The notes beneath the pieces are model-generated. The model had not been told where the DNA came from, ran no database searches, and saw nothing but the letters and a program-made list of their open reading frames with translations. A stretch of DNA of 64,000 bases from Porpolomopsis calyptriformis (lineage: Eukaryota > Basidiomycota > Agaricomycetes > Agaricales > Hygrophoraceae): contig OX621167.1 of assembly GCA_951640195.1 (NCBI GenBank), positions 1,860,001-1,924,000 on the forward strand. Reading direction: 5' to 3'. Positions 32,860 to 43,110 of the stretch are shown in pieces (position 1 is the stretch's first letter; each line of letters starts with the position of its first letter). Position numbers and translations under genes: made by a program.

Positions 32860-35800
32860 TCACGAATACGGTACCCGTCGCCGTCGCACTTCCTGAAGAG
32901 CAGCAGCGATAGCCTTCTTTGATGCACACTGGTCCCTCCACATATTGCTGGCATGTCTGACAAACGAGTATGAGAGCCGGTCCAGCATGTTACCATCATT
33001 CACTTACCTGGCACGTAACACGAACGCAACTGATATCACAGTGCTCTTCAGCGATCGAGTTTTCTTTTTAGACGGAACAGGAGGCATCGGGAAACCAATA
33101 CGAGCTATCGCTGCAAAGACCGTCTGCTCGCTGTAGTGGCAAGAACAATTTGTCCGGTTAAAAAAAAAAAGCCCAAATCTCTTGTCACATGTGAGCTGAC
33201 CTTGTCTCAAACTTTGAAAGGAGTACCGACAAATACTCCTTCTGATATACCAATGCATACCGCAAAGACGACTCGCGCGTGAATTTCGCCTTCAAGTACC
33301 GGATTTGTTCTATCAGACCTTTGCATTCCTTGTTGTGCTGCAGCTTTATCGCAGACAACTGACGTTCGTCTCTGGAAGAATATGTCAAGAGCAAACTGGT
33401 ATCGAGGAGAGTCACGCTTACGGTGTGCAGACGTGGTTCTCCAGTTCCTCCTTTGCTCGCGCCGCCTTTTGCCGTTGACTCTCCAGCTGGTCGGCCAGCA
33501 GCCGTATCTGCTCATGAGACTGCCGTCTGGCTCTTTCCGCTTTCGATAGTTCCTCCTTTTGCTTCATTTCAGACTTGTCCTTCTCCGCCCGCAGCAGCTT
33601 CAAATCACGACCGAATCCCTCAGCGTCTTTTCGTACTCGCTTTAAATCAGCCTCCAGGGCCGCCACCGTCCGCGCGACATCACTCTTTTCAGCTGCGATA
33701 TGTTTCTTCTCCGCTTCGGCACGGTGAAGTTCAGCTGCTTGATCGGATAAGGCGCGACGAAGATCGTCGATTTCACCGAGGTGCAGATCAAGCTGATGAC
33801 GACGGTTATCATGCGATGTCTGACAAGCCGCGTACTCATCTCGAAGCTGGTTCACTTGCTGGAAGGAGAAGCAGGTTCAGCATTGATATCTTGACTATGG
33901 AATAATCCTATATAACTCACTTCAGAGATTTCGAAGAAACGACGGTGCAATTCTTTGTGATCTGTCGTCAACAATGAGCGTTCTTGTCGCAATTGCTCGA
34001 TCGTCTCAGTGTTCTCCACCACTCTGGCTTCTAGCAGTCGAGTTTTCTGGTCTGCTGTGGCATTAGCTGTTTCACGTAACAATCAGCTCATCTGCTGCAT
34101 CGACTATGTAACCACCCTACCTCGTAATTCTCGCTCAAGGTCGTGATTCTCCTGTTTGAATCGCTGGAGTTGGGTTTTTACGTCTTTCATGTCCTTGAAT
34201 CATCGTCAACCCTGCTCAAAACGCTCGGGCATATCAACGTACCGACTCTGTTCTTTGAAGCTCAGTGAAGATTTCGTCCTTTTGCCGCTTCACCCGACTC
34301 TGCTCAACTGACAATCCCCTCAACCGCGCACGCTCTGATTTAAGATTGGCCTCGAGTTGGGCAATCACCCCTTTGGCTTTGTCCAGTTCCTGGGTACTGA
34401 TCAGCTATCTCGAAAGAGAGAAAAAAAAATTCTGACCTCCTGGACACCCATCCGTTTTTTCTCACCGTCTCTCTCAGCCTCGGAGACTCGTTTCATCTCT
34501 TCCTTGACACTGAAAACTTGAGAATTCAGTCGCTTGGCCGCATCCTGGAGAGCAGCCTTTTCTCCCAACAATCGATCCTTCTCTTTCATCCACTGGCTTT
34601 TGAGGGTGTCTAGCTGTGAGTTGACCACCCGCAGATTTTCGCGCAACGCTTCGCTCGTCCGCGTTGGAGGAGTGGGAGGATCAGATTGTGCCGTCACCTG
34701 CGACACTTCCACTGAACTAAACGACCAAAGGACCATGAATAGAGGCATATTTCGTATCTCTGATAGGCCTACCTTTCATCACCTTCAGTATCTCTATTGA
34801 TCGCACGCAAATCTACTTTGCCGTGACACTTTTGGCACCTGACTTTTTCGAGGCGGTGAAGTCGTCTTGCTTCTCTCCGGGACAATCTGGCAATCTCTTC
34901 CTCCAACCCAACCATCCTACAACGCGCATCCTCAAGTTTTGTGGTTAAACCCACGACGCCTAGACCCGCGTCCTCGAGTTTATCCAGTTTATCGTCGATA
35001 CTCTCGTTGGCGCGGCTAAGCTCTTTCTGCAAACGGGATATTTCAGCTATAAGGGGCCCCACAGTGGCATCTGGCGCCGTGTTATTCAACCACGACAGCT
35101 ATTGCAGGAATGTCAGCTACATTCTCTTAGGAGCGCATCAAACGCACGTCTCGTAGTGGTCCCCCTGGAGTCTTTGGAGCTCGAATAGACATTGACAAGA
35201 CGTGACGATGAATAGGCGATATTCCGCTGGTGTTGATAATCTTGTTGGGAGTGCCAGTTTCGCCCATCGCTACCCTAAGGGCCTTGACTCTCTCCATCAG
35301 CTCGTCCTTCTCCATCTCCAGTAACTCGATCCTGGTATCTTTTGCCTTCTCCATAGCTTTCCGTGCCGGTGACTGGTTCAGCAATGTCGTCAATCGAGCA
35401 ATTTCCCTGTTTGCGTTGTCCAGTTCATCCTCCAGTGCCTCGACGTCGACATCCGTCACACTTCGTCCCTGGGAGGGCTCCATTCGGCGTTCAGAAATCT
35501 CGCGTTGCAGGGAAATGACTTTGCCCTTGAGCTCCATGAGCTCCTCTTCGTCGGCTAGCATCTTCTTTTCGGCGGCATCCAATGCATCCTCCATTTGCCT
35601 GGCTAGCTGGGCTTTTCTCTGGGCTTCATTCTCGAGTGTTTCTATTCTCTCATTGGCTTCCTCCTCCGATGCACTCATTTTCTTGATCCTGGCATGCGTG
35701 GACGCAAGTCTCTCCTCGAGGCTTCCAATCCGTTCAATAGCACCTTCAGCACCTTCCTCCAAATCAGCCGTGTACGTCTTGGCGATCCGCACTTCCTCCT

Positions 35801-38384
35801 CGACCTCCCGGAACTTATCCTCCGCACCCTTGAGGTTCTCCTGTGCTGAGTCAAGCTCGATCAACTTCGCCCTCAACTCGTCCTCGAGGCGTTCCGCAAA
35901 CTCTTTCTCTTCCTTCAGTTCCTTCTCGAGTTCGTCGACCCTTCCGTCGGACCTCATCACCTCATCCTGAAGCTCCCTGATCTGGAGATTAGCGTTCCGA
36001 AGATCTCCCATCACCTTCCCAACCCTCTCATTCGCCTGTTTCAACTCGCCTCCCAGCTCTTGCCCATTCTCCAGTACTTGCTCAGCACTTTTGGCCCTCT
36101 CAATCGCAGCGCATTGTGCCTCCTCAGCCCCAACCAATTGCCTCTGCAAATCCCTGATCGCTTCCTCTTTTCCTTTCTCAACATCCTTCATTCGTTTCTC
36201 CGCATCTCGAAGCTTCTGTTCCAACTCCTTGACAATGTCTTCCACCCCCTTTTCTACCTCCGACATCCTGTCTCTCCACCTTTCCTTATCACGCGCCCTC
36301 TCCCTCCTCTCCTCATCGAGCGCATTTTCCATTTCTTCCTTCTCCGCGATACACCTCTCCACCTCTAGCCTAAATGCTTCCGCAGTCCGTTCAAGCTCCG
36401 CCTTTTCATCGACCCACCCCTCCGCTCTCACATCTTCTACCACATCGCCAAGCACCCCTCCCGCCAGACTCACTCTCCGGCTTCCCTCGCCGATAGAATT
36501 TAGCTTCCCTCCAGAACTCCCCGCCTTTTCCTCCTCAACCCTTCTTAACCTTTCCACTAGCCCCTCGTTCTCCTCCTGGAGCCTCCTGTTTAACCCATGC
36601 AAATACGCATTGAGTTTCCCAGCATTAAATCGCCCCACGCCGTGACCCTGCGCCCCAAGTCCCATCAGCGGGTCAAAGGACGTGTTCATCCGTTGATGAG
36701 CCGTCAGGTCGTGTGACGACGCCGTGGATATAAAGGACGCCCTGTCCCCTTCACTCGTTGGCGTTACCCAGGTAGGCACTCCTCGCGTCCCGGAATCAGA
36801 TCCAGAATCAGTAGGAGAAGGTATAAACGTCTGTGCGAGCGGATGCGACAGTCTCGCCCTGGCCCTGGGACGGGGTGTCGCTCCCGCGAAAGCAGTCTGC
36901 AAATTCGCGCGCGGCGTCTCCGGGGGATTGCTCGGACCGGCTTGTTCGTTATAATCGACGTAGCGAGGATGAGGAGTGGGGAACTTGAGTCGTGGGCGTG
37001 ATGTGGAATTTATGACCGATAGCAAGAAGGACCGGCGGCGGTTGTATGGAGTCGTTGGATCTTCATCTTGTAATTGTGTCGGGGGCTGAGATGGTGTAGT
37101 AGGTAGCGCTTGTAGAGGATCAATGTTGAAGCGAGCCCTCGGACGGGGGAAGGCAGGTGTTGGCGTAAACGCTGTAGAAGGCGTTGGGGAGGAAAGCGCA
37201 CTCATAAGATGCGTTGGAGAACGAGCCTTATTGAGCTCTGGCATTTTCTGGAGGTAAGGTGTCGGTGGTTCGTCAGAAGAGAATGTAGGTTCGCGTTCAT
37301 TTGGTGCATGGTGTCTCTCGCTGCTCGTCTGGGATTCCGATTGGTCATGGTTGCGCCCACTTTCAGACTGGTCTGCTTCGTTTTCTGTTGGAAAGCTCAC
37401 ATGGTCAGTGGGATGGTGGGGAGACTGGTCCAGTGAAAGTCCCGGTACGTCGCCTGAAACACGTTCCTCTGGTGCATCATTCTGGTCCGGATCCTGAACT
37501 ATTATAGCAGAGGAGTCGCTTACGGTACGAGGTTGAGACCCCAATACATTCTGAGCTGGAGAAACTGTATTCTGATGTGTGACTGAGACAGATCTGCTCC
37601 CCGGAGGGGTGGAATGAGCAGGTGATGAAACTGGGGATGACGTTGTGCGAGACAAGGACGGTGTGCGTGTGCGCGCAATGGGTCTCCGGAACGACACATT
37701 TCGGAATTTTTCATACGGGGATGGCTATAGTCCGAAGTAGAATTAATTAATAAATGACGGGGCAATTATCTAATAGCGTACTTTGGGTTCCGAGCGTAGA
37801 CTGACTGAGTAGTCATATGCTTTTTTGGACAAAGGTGGCGCAGTCTCGGATTCTTCTGATGGAAGAGGAGAGCTTCCGCGGCTGACAGACTCAAGAGCAT
37901 CAGTTAGTAACGCGTCATCTTCACGATCTTGTTCTGGGGGAAGATAGACGTTCGGAACACTTTCTTTAGTTTGATCCATCTCTATGTCCTCGTCATGTAG
38001 TTCGTTCTCGTCCTCGTGCATATCCGGGAGGGAAGGAATAGCGCTGGCATCAAAACTGTCCGGCAAGGTATGCGTCGTAGTCATACCTCGGGAGACGGAC
38101 GTGGTGGATTTCGTAGAACGAGTAGCGATGGATTGCGCAAAGCGAGCAGTACTTGAGGTAGACGATGGACGAATAGTGGATGCCATGGTATGAGATGACG
38201 TAGCGGCAGGTGTAGAATGAATAGGCGTGGAGACATAATTCAAATGATCGATCTCCTCTACACCATCGCTCGAAGCCTCGACCGAATCCTCGTATGCAGG
38301 AAGAGAAGGAAGAGATGGCATGTCCTTTCCTTCAACTGCCTCTATTCGACGCCATATTCTCGATGGTGTCTCTAGCATGGCCAT
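32860..38384 (-). CDS. PACT-domain coiled-coil protein of the spindle pole body (Pcp1/Spc110/pericentrin-like)
   Basis: Eleven exons on the minus strand: 38384-37782, 37724-35148, 35098-34773, 34716-34437, 34389-34243, 34193-34121, 34066-33921, 33858-33422, 33371-33201, 33130-33008, 32956-32860; 1,659 aa with frame closing throughout. The N-terminus reads TPSRIWRRIEAVEG, then a Ser/Pro-rich region, then about 1,200 residues of coiled coil with few breaks (a CQKCHGK motif lies in the middle). The C-terminal ~100 residues (QIRYLKAKFTRESSLRYALV, KEYLSVLLSKFE, ASIARIGFP-type AAIARIGFPMPP) match the PACT centrosome-targeting domain as I know it. Inferred role: tethering gamma-tubulin complexes at the spindle pole. 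A fragmentary copy lies at 27.5-28.6 kb. Confidence 0.82.
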
Positions 38385-38817
38385 TTTTTAGGAATTCGAA
38401 AGTTGTGGAGATTGAAATGGCCAGTATTGAACGCTTCTACGCCGATATTTGGTTTCAAAAACTTGCAGCCAGCGAGAAAGAAACCAGCAAAAAGAATTCA
38501 CAAGGCTCCGAAGGTGTCGAAACGCGACGAATTCTCAACAAACGCGAAGGTGGTTTGGTCACGTGATGATCTAGATCCCACACATTCCAGTGTCGACAAG
38601 TCCAACTAGAGCCCTTGTCATTGAATTCTGCCAATAATTTCTATACTACCGGCCGACCCAGACCAATTAGACTGTGCGCCAAGGAGTCCACCGTTGAAGG
38701 CAGCTCTGGCCTTTGACAAAGAAACAAAAAACGGTTTCCGCCTGCATAACAAAATTAATCAGAAACACTCAAAGTAGCAATCACTGAACATACATATCCA
38801 AAAAACCAACCAAACCA
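38385..38817. other. Intergenic; left edge of the NMO duplication
   Basis: No gene. CACGTG occurs in TTGGTCACGTGATGATC near 38560. From about 38685 (CCACCGTTGAAGGCA) the sequence matches the region from about 49768, marking the left boundary of the duplicated block. Confidence 0.5.
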
Positions 38818-40256
38818 TCACAACCTGGACTTGGCAGAAGTAACCGAGGAGCCACCGCGAAGTAACATTTGACTGGCCTCCTCCACCATATTGTCAATGA
38901 TAATTTTTGCAGGCAACACGTCGCTTATCATCGCAGCCACTCTACCAATGAGCCACGCCCGACCCTTCCAAAACATTTCCGGATGCTTTTCTAGTTCATG
39001 ATCGTGAGGAATGATGCCTTTCGAGGTAAGCTCTAGGATCTCAGCTTGCCGGTTTGTTTCCCTATTCCATCATCGCGGCAACAGACGTAAAAAACAAAAG
39101 AAAGGACAAAGAAAATACATGTACATACCAGTCTTCAACGTACGGTGTTCTCCGCACCCGCAATGGCCGACCAGTATAAATAAGGGTCGTGATCGCATCT
39201 TCATATCCGGCAGACAAGATCGCATCCTTGTGGGTCTGCGGTGCGCTCGCTTCGACACATGCCACGAACCGGGTACCAACCCAGACGCCTTGCGCACCCC
39301 ACATCAGGTTCGCCGCAAGCCCTCGGCCGTCGTACACCGCCCCGGCACCAATCACGTATACAGGCCTGCCCGTCAAAGGCGATTTCCACCCTTTGACGGC
39401 GTCAACACACGCTGGGATGAGAATTGATGCGGGGATATCCCCCGTGTGGCCGCCCCCCTCTCCCGCCTGTGCACAGATTAAGTCTACGCCAACCTCGAGC
39501 GCCTTTTGGACGTGCTTAGGATGTCCGACCATCTGTACGAGTTGACGGGGGGTACCGTCATAATGATAGATGCGGAAAAAAATCCTGTTACATACATTCA
39601 TCACAGGGATGCCCGCCTGGTGGAGTTTCTCCACAACCTCTTTGGGTGGTACGCCTATTGCGCAAACGAATAGAGACGTTCCTCCTTCTATTATAACATC
39701 GATCAATTCGGAAAGTTGTCCCTTGGTGTAGTCATACTGCAACCATTCACTTGGATGAGAACTCCGCTACAGAAGTTAAAAATAAAAAAAAGGTATCACT
39801 TGCATTTGTTTTCCGAGCACCCCCACCAATTTGCGGGATCAACAAGTCCACACCGAATGGTGCGGACTTATCGTTGAGATGCTCTTTAATAGTTTGAATC
39901 TGATTAAACAATAAAACAAAGTGAGTAATTTGACAAGAACGATGCATAACGGCATACTCCAGCGTACCTGTTGACGAAGAACCTTGGGTGTGTAACCAAG
40001 TCCTCCAATAACCCCGAGACCCCCTGGCTTAAACACCTCAGTGGGAAACAACGAAATTCACGACCTTCGTCACTGACCAGCATTGGTGACTGCAGCCGCA
40101 AGCTCCGGTCCAGCAGCGACGTTCATACCTAAATTTCGTACTCAGCAACCCGCCGTCTCGTCAAGGAAAAAGAGGTGATTTGGTACACACACCTGCCAGC
40201 AGGATAGGATGTTTGATCTTGAAAAGCTCGGTAATTGGCGTCGTTATGACAGACAT
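38818..40256 (-). CDS. Nitronate monooxygenase (2-nitropropane dioxygenase family), copy 1
   Basis: FMN enzyme that oxidises alkyl nitronates such as propionate 3-nitronate. Exons on the minus strand: 40256-40193, 40128-40078, 40023-39968, 39899-39804, 39736-39596, 39532-39129, 39061-38818; 351 aa. Motifs: LFKIKHPILLAGMNVAAGPE at the N-terminus, NAGGLGVIGG, AQAGEGGGHTGDIP (the class I motif with the presumed catalytic His) and VIGAGAVYDGRGLAAN for FMN phosphate. The intron between 39804 and 39736 has a GC donor (AAT|GCAAGT). A near-identical paralogue lies at 49.9-51.3 kb; differences include GWKS/EWKS and GVWVG/AVSVG. Confidence 0.92.
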
Positions 40257-40608
40257 TTTTTTGCTACGGGGGAACAGGAAAATCGTTCATTTTTAAGGCA
40301 TTGCGCCGGTTTCTTGAAGTAACCGGTCTTGAGTGTTCACACCATCATAGCCAGCTCCAAGCGGCAGGAAAGTGTGTGTTTCAAGGAAAATCATAAGCTT
40401 TGTGTGCGTGTCAGTCACTCCTGGTCCGAGTGGCCTTGAGTGATCCGTTCTGTGCAGTACCGGTCCAAGATTTTTTCCATATAAGCACGTCTAAATACAT
40501 GGTCATGATTAGCCTCCGGGTATCAGTACATAACAGATCAACATGCAACATGCAAGGGATATATATATGTTGGAGTCAGTGCAGGTAAGGAGAGAACAAA
40601 CTAGTATA
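40257..40608. other. Upstream region of NMO copy 1, part of the duplicated block
   Basis: Similar to 51.32-51.71 kb (for example GGAGTCAGTGC(A/G)GGTAA and GAGAGAACAA(A/G)CTAG). The similarity stops at CTAG, about 40604, the inferred inversion junction, right beside the MITE. Confidence 0.6.
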
Positions 40609-41053
40609 CAGTTGATTCGCTCATAATGCATAGCCTCCATTCAGGCCAAAAGTTGATGCATTATGAGGTTTATGCGGGATGAGCTTGGTCACAATGGTGT
40701 GACATTTGTGACAATTGCCTGATTCAGTATATAGTGTGACATTGTTTTTGTTGTGTTTGTTCTAATTTTGGGTATACATGTCACATAATCAGTTGAGTAC
40801 AGATTGTATTGACTCCAAACTGACCTTTTTCGCAAATCTTATAAAGGTTTTGGCCTGAAATAGGATGCAAAACATTTCAACACTACCATATTTAGTAATC
40901 CTCAGCCATCTGATACTGCATAATGTACCCAAAAGTCTATGCATTATGCATTATGGATGCCAATTCCCTGCCAACCAAGTTGGTTGAGACCAAAAGTTGA
41001 TGCATTATGAGAATTATGCATTATGACCTTATGCGTTATGAACGAATCAACTG
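40609..41053. mobile_element. 445-bp MITE with TA target duplication
   Basis: Terminal inverted repeats of about 22 bp (CAGTTGATTCGCTCATAATGCA at the left; the right end is its complement with two mismatches) are flanked on both sides by TA (40607-40608 and 41054-41055). The interior is AT-rich with repeated subterminal words (TTGATGCATTATGAG, GCATTATGCATTATG) and no coding capacity. TA duplication and short TIRs suggest mobilisation by a Tc1/mariner-type transposase; no such transposase is in the window. Confidence 0.85.
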
Positions 41054-41096
41054 TACAGCCAGCTTCATCTTTCTATGTATACTCGTTGCTTCCATC

Positions 41097-41507
41097 TGTC
41101 ACGGTCGTAATTTTCCTTCTTTTTCTTTATCTTATCATATGCAAACCTATCTCTTATCTTGGGATTTCCCCCATCTGTTATCGGGATTCCCCATTACCTT
41201 CCCCAGGGATTCCCCAGGGATTCCCCTTTACTTTACCTATATGCGGACACACTTCATTTCCGCTATGTTTCAACCCCTTTATGATTCGTCATCGATCACG
41301 ATGACTCATCCTTATCTCTACCACATGTTATGCCGCACTGACTCACACAGATAAGCAGTCAGTATATAAAGAGTACTTCTGTACGTATCAGACCTTAAGT
41401 CTGATTCCTCGTTAGCCTACTCATAACAAGGACTTGGAACCATCCTCTACATCTCTTGGGACAGAACACCCGAAGTAAAACGCGTTCCGAATAACCGGTT
41501 TATAACA
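41097..41507 (+). repeat. 5' LTR
   Basis: 411 bp starting TGTCACGG and ending TTTATAACA. A TATA box (TATATAAA, 41363-41370) lies 34 nt before AAGTCTGATTC (41397-41407), a likely transcript 5' end. It includes a short duplication, CCCCAGGGATT twice, near 41201-41225. Confidence 0.94.
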
Positions 41508-41519
41508 AGAATCAGACTT
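41397..41519 (+). other. Self-primer (41397-41407) and primer-binding site (41509-41519)
   Basis: The 11 bases AAGTCTGATTC in the LTR are the exact complement of the 11 bases GAATCAGACTT that begin one base after the LTR end. With the TATA box 34 nt upstream, the primer sequence would be the 5' end of the RNA. This is the arrangement known for self-primed reverse transcription in Tf1. No match to the 3' end of a tRNA is apparent at the PBS. Confidence 0.72.
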
Positions 41520-41949
41520 CCTTCTGGTTCTCTCCCACTCGCTTATCCAAACCTCCCCATCATTGTGATCATCGACATCACCTCTTTACCCTTTACCAAC
41601 TTCCATCCTGGCTTCTACCGATAATTCAGACGTTGAAGAACTCTACGAAGACCCCCTTTCAAGATCGACTTTCTCAGCTACGATTCGAGATCAAGAACCA
41701 TCTTTTACCTCAGTTCTCGAAGAAACGTTAGCTACTCCTACCCCTGCTCCTGCCTCTCTAGGACCACGGACCCGATCGAGAACAAGAGGACTCTTCACTT
41801 CATCTTCAGTACCAACGATCAGACCAGTTCATCAACGGACTGCTACCCCACCAGGACGATACGGTTCCCTTTATTCTCAACTTTCTTCTGCGACACCCAC
41901 GCCCACACCAACAGCTCCAACAACCCCACAACAACCGACATCTACTAAC

Positions 41950-43110
41950 ATGTCAGGAACGTCCGCTAACGCCCCTACCAATCCCCCTACCATTGATATT
42001 GCGACCTTGGTGGCCACCGTTCGCCAACTCGAACAGACCATCACCCAACAACAGCAATTAATTGCCCAGCTCCAACAACAACAACAACCCCAACCTCCTC
42101 CACAACCCCAGCAACCCCAACAACCTCTTCTACCCCAACAACCCGCTCCCCCCTCCATCAAAATCGCCAAACCCGATGAATACGACGGGTCTGCCGCCAA
42201 ATGCCTTAACTTCATCCAGGCTTGTCGTCTAGTCCTTGACGACAGCCAGTGGTCCGACAGACAGAAGATCACTTATGTCTTGTCATTTATGAAGATCGGT
42301 GTCGCCCAATCATGGGCTCGACAACAGACCCAGGAGTTTAAGCGTGCTCAGTGGATCGGAGCCGATTACGAGGACTTTATGGAAGAGCTTGAGGAGTGTT
42401 TCGGAGACGTTGACGCGAGAGCGACAGCTCAGGTCAAAATTCAAAAGGTAACTCAAGGACTTTCCACTGTGGACAATTATAATGTACGATTCGGAGCTCT
42501 CGCGGACGAAACAGGATTCAACGACGACGCCCTCAAAGTTTTTTACCGGAACGGCCTCAATCCCGGAATTCTCGAAAAGATATACTCCCTTGATCCCATC
42601 CCCGCCACCCTCAACGCTTGGAAGCGAAAAGCTTCCGTCTTCGACCGACAACGTCTCGAGCTTGCACTTGAACGTCGTGCCGCTCCCAGGGGCAACTATT
42701 ATGTTCCCAGGGAGACCATGGCTCGAACGACGACCCGAACTCCCTCCTCTGCTCCTATCAAACAGGAGACAACTTCCTCATCACCAGTATCGCGCGTTCC
42801 GCGAGACAACTGCTTTCGCTGCGGAAGATCAGGTCATTGGGCGGACAAGTGTCCAAATCCCCCTCTCGCCTCTTCTTCGACAGCGCGTCCATCGAGTAGT
42901 GCCTCTGCCGGACAGCGACGAGGAAGACCGAACACAGGGCGAGGTCGAGGACGAAATATTCGAGGAATCGAGACGGAACGAGTCGACGAAGTGGTTTCCC
43001 CAGGTACTACGGAGGAAACTACTCGAGTGGTGGACAACTGCGGGATCGATCGCTGGCCGAAGGAAAGAAAAGCTCAGCTCGTCAAGGAACTGAAAGAACA
43101 GGGTTTTTAA
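41950..43110 (+). CDS. gag: Retrotransposon Gag
   Basis: 386 aa. The N-terminus has a Gln/Pro-rich tract after a short coiled coil (TVRQLEQTITQQQQLIAQL). The capsid-like core contains KPDEYDGSAAKCLNFIQACR and SWARQQTQEF. There is one CCHC zinc knuckle CFRCGRSGHWADKC (C-x2-C-x4-H-x4-C), then an Arg/Gly-rich basic tail. It ends at TAA 43108-43110, immediately after a -1 slippery heptamer; pol continues in the -1 frame. Confidence 0.92.
   Translation: MSGTSANAPTNPPTIDIATLVATVRQLEQTITQQQQLIAQLQQQQQPQPPPQPQQPQQPLLPQQPAPPSIKIAKPDEYDGSAAKCLNFIQACRLVLDDSQWSDRQKITYVLSFMKIGVAQSWARQQTQEFKRAQWIGADYEDFMEELEECFGDVDARATAQVKIQKVTQGLSTVDNYNVRFGALADETGFNDDALKVFYRNGLNPGILEKIYSLDPIPATLNAWKRKASVFDRQRLELALERRAAPRGNYYVPRETMARTTTRTPSSAPIKQETTSSSPVSRVPRDNCFRCGRSGHWADKCPNPPLASSSTARPSSSASAGQRRGRPNTGRGRGRNIRGIETERVDEVVSPGTTEETTRVVDNCGIDRWPKERKAQLVKELKEQGF
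43101..43107 (+). promoter_or_regulatory. Candidate -1 ribosomal frameshift heptamer G GGT TTT
   Basis: In gag frame the codons are CAG GGT TTT TAA, so G-GGT-TTT fits the X-XXY-YYZ rule and touches the gag stop. A -1 slip reads GGG TTT TTA AAG and enters the pol frame, which stays open from there. No downstream structure was evaluated. Confidence 0.6.
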
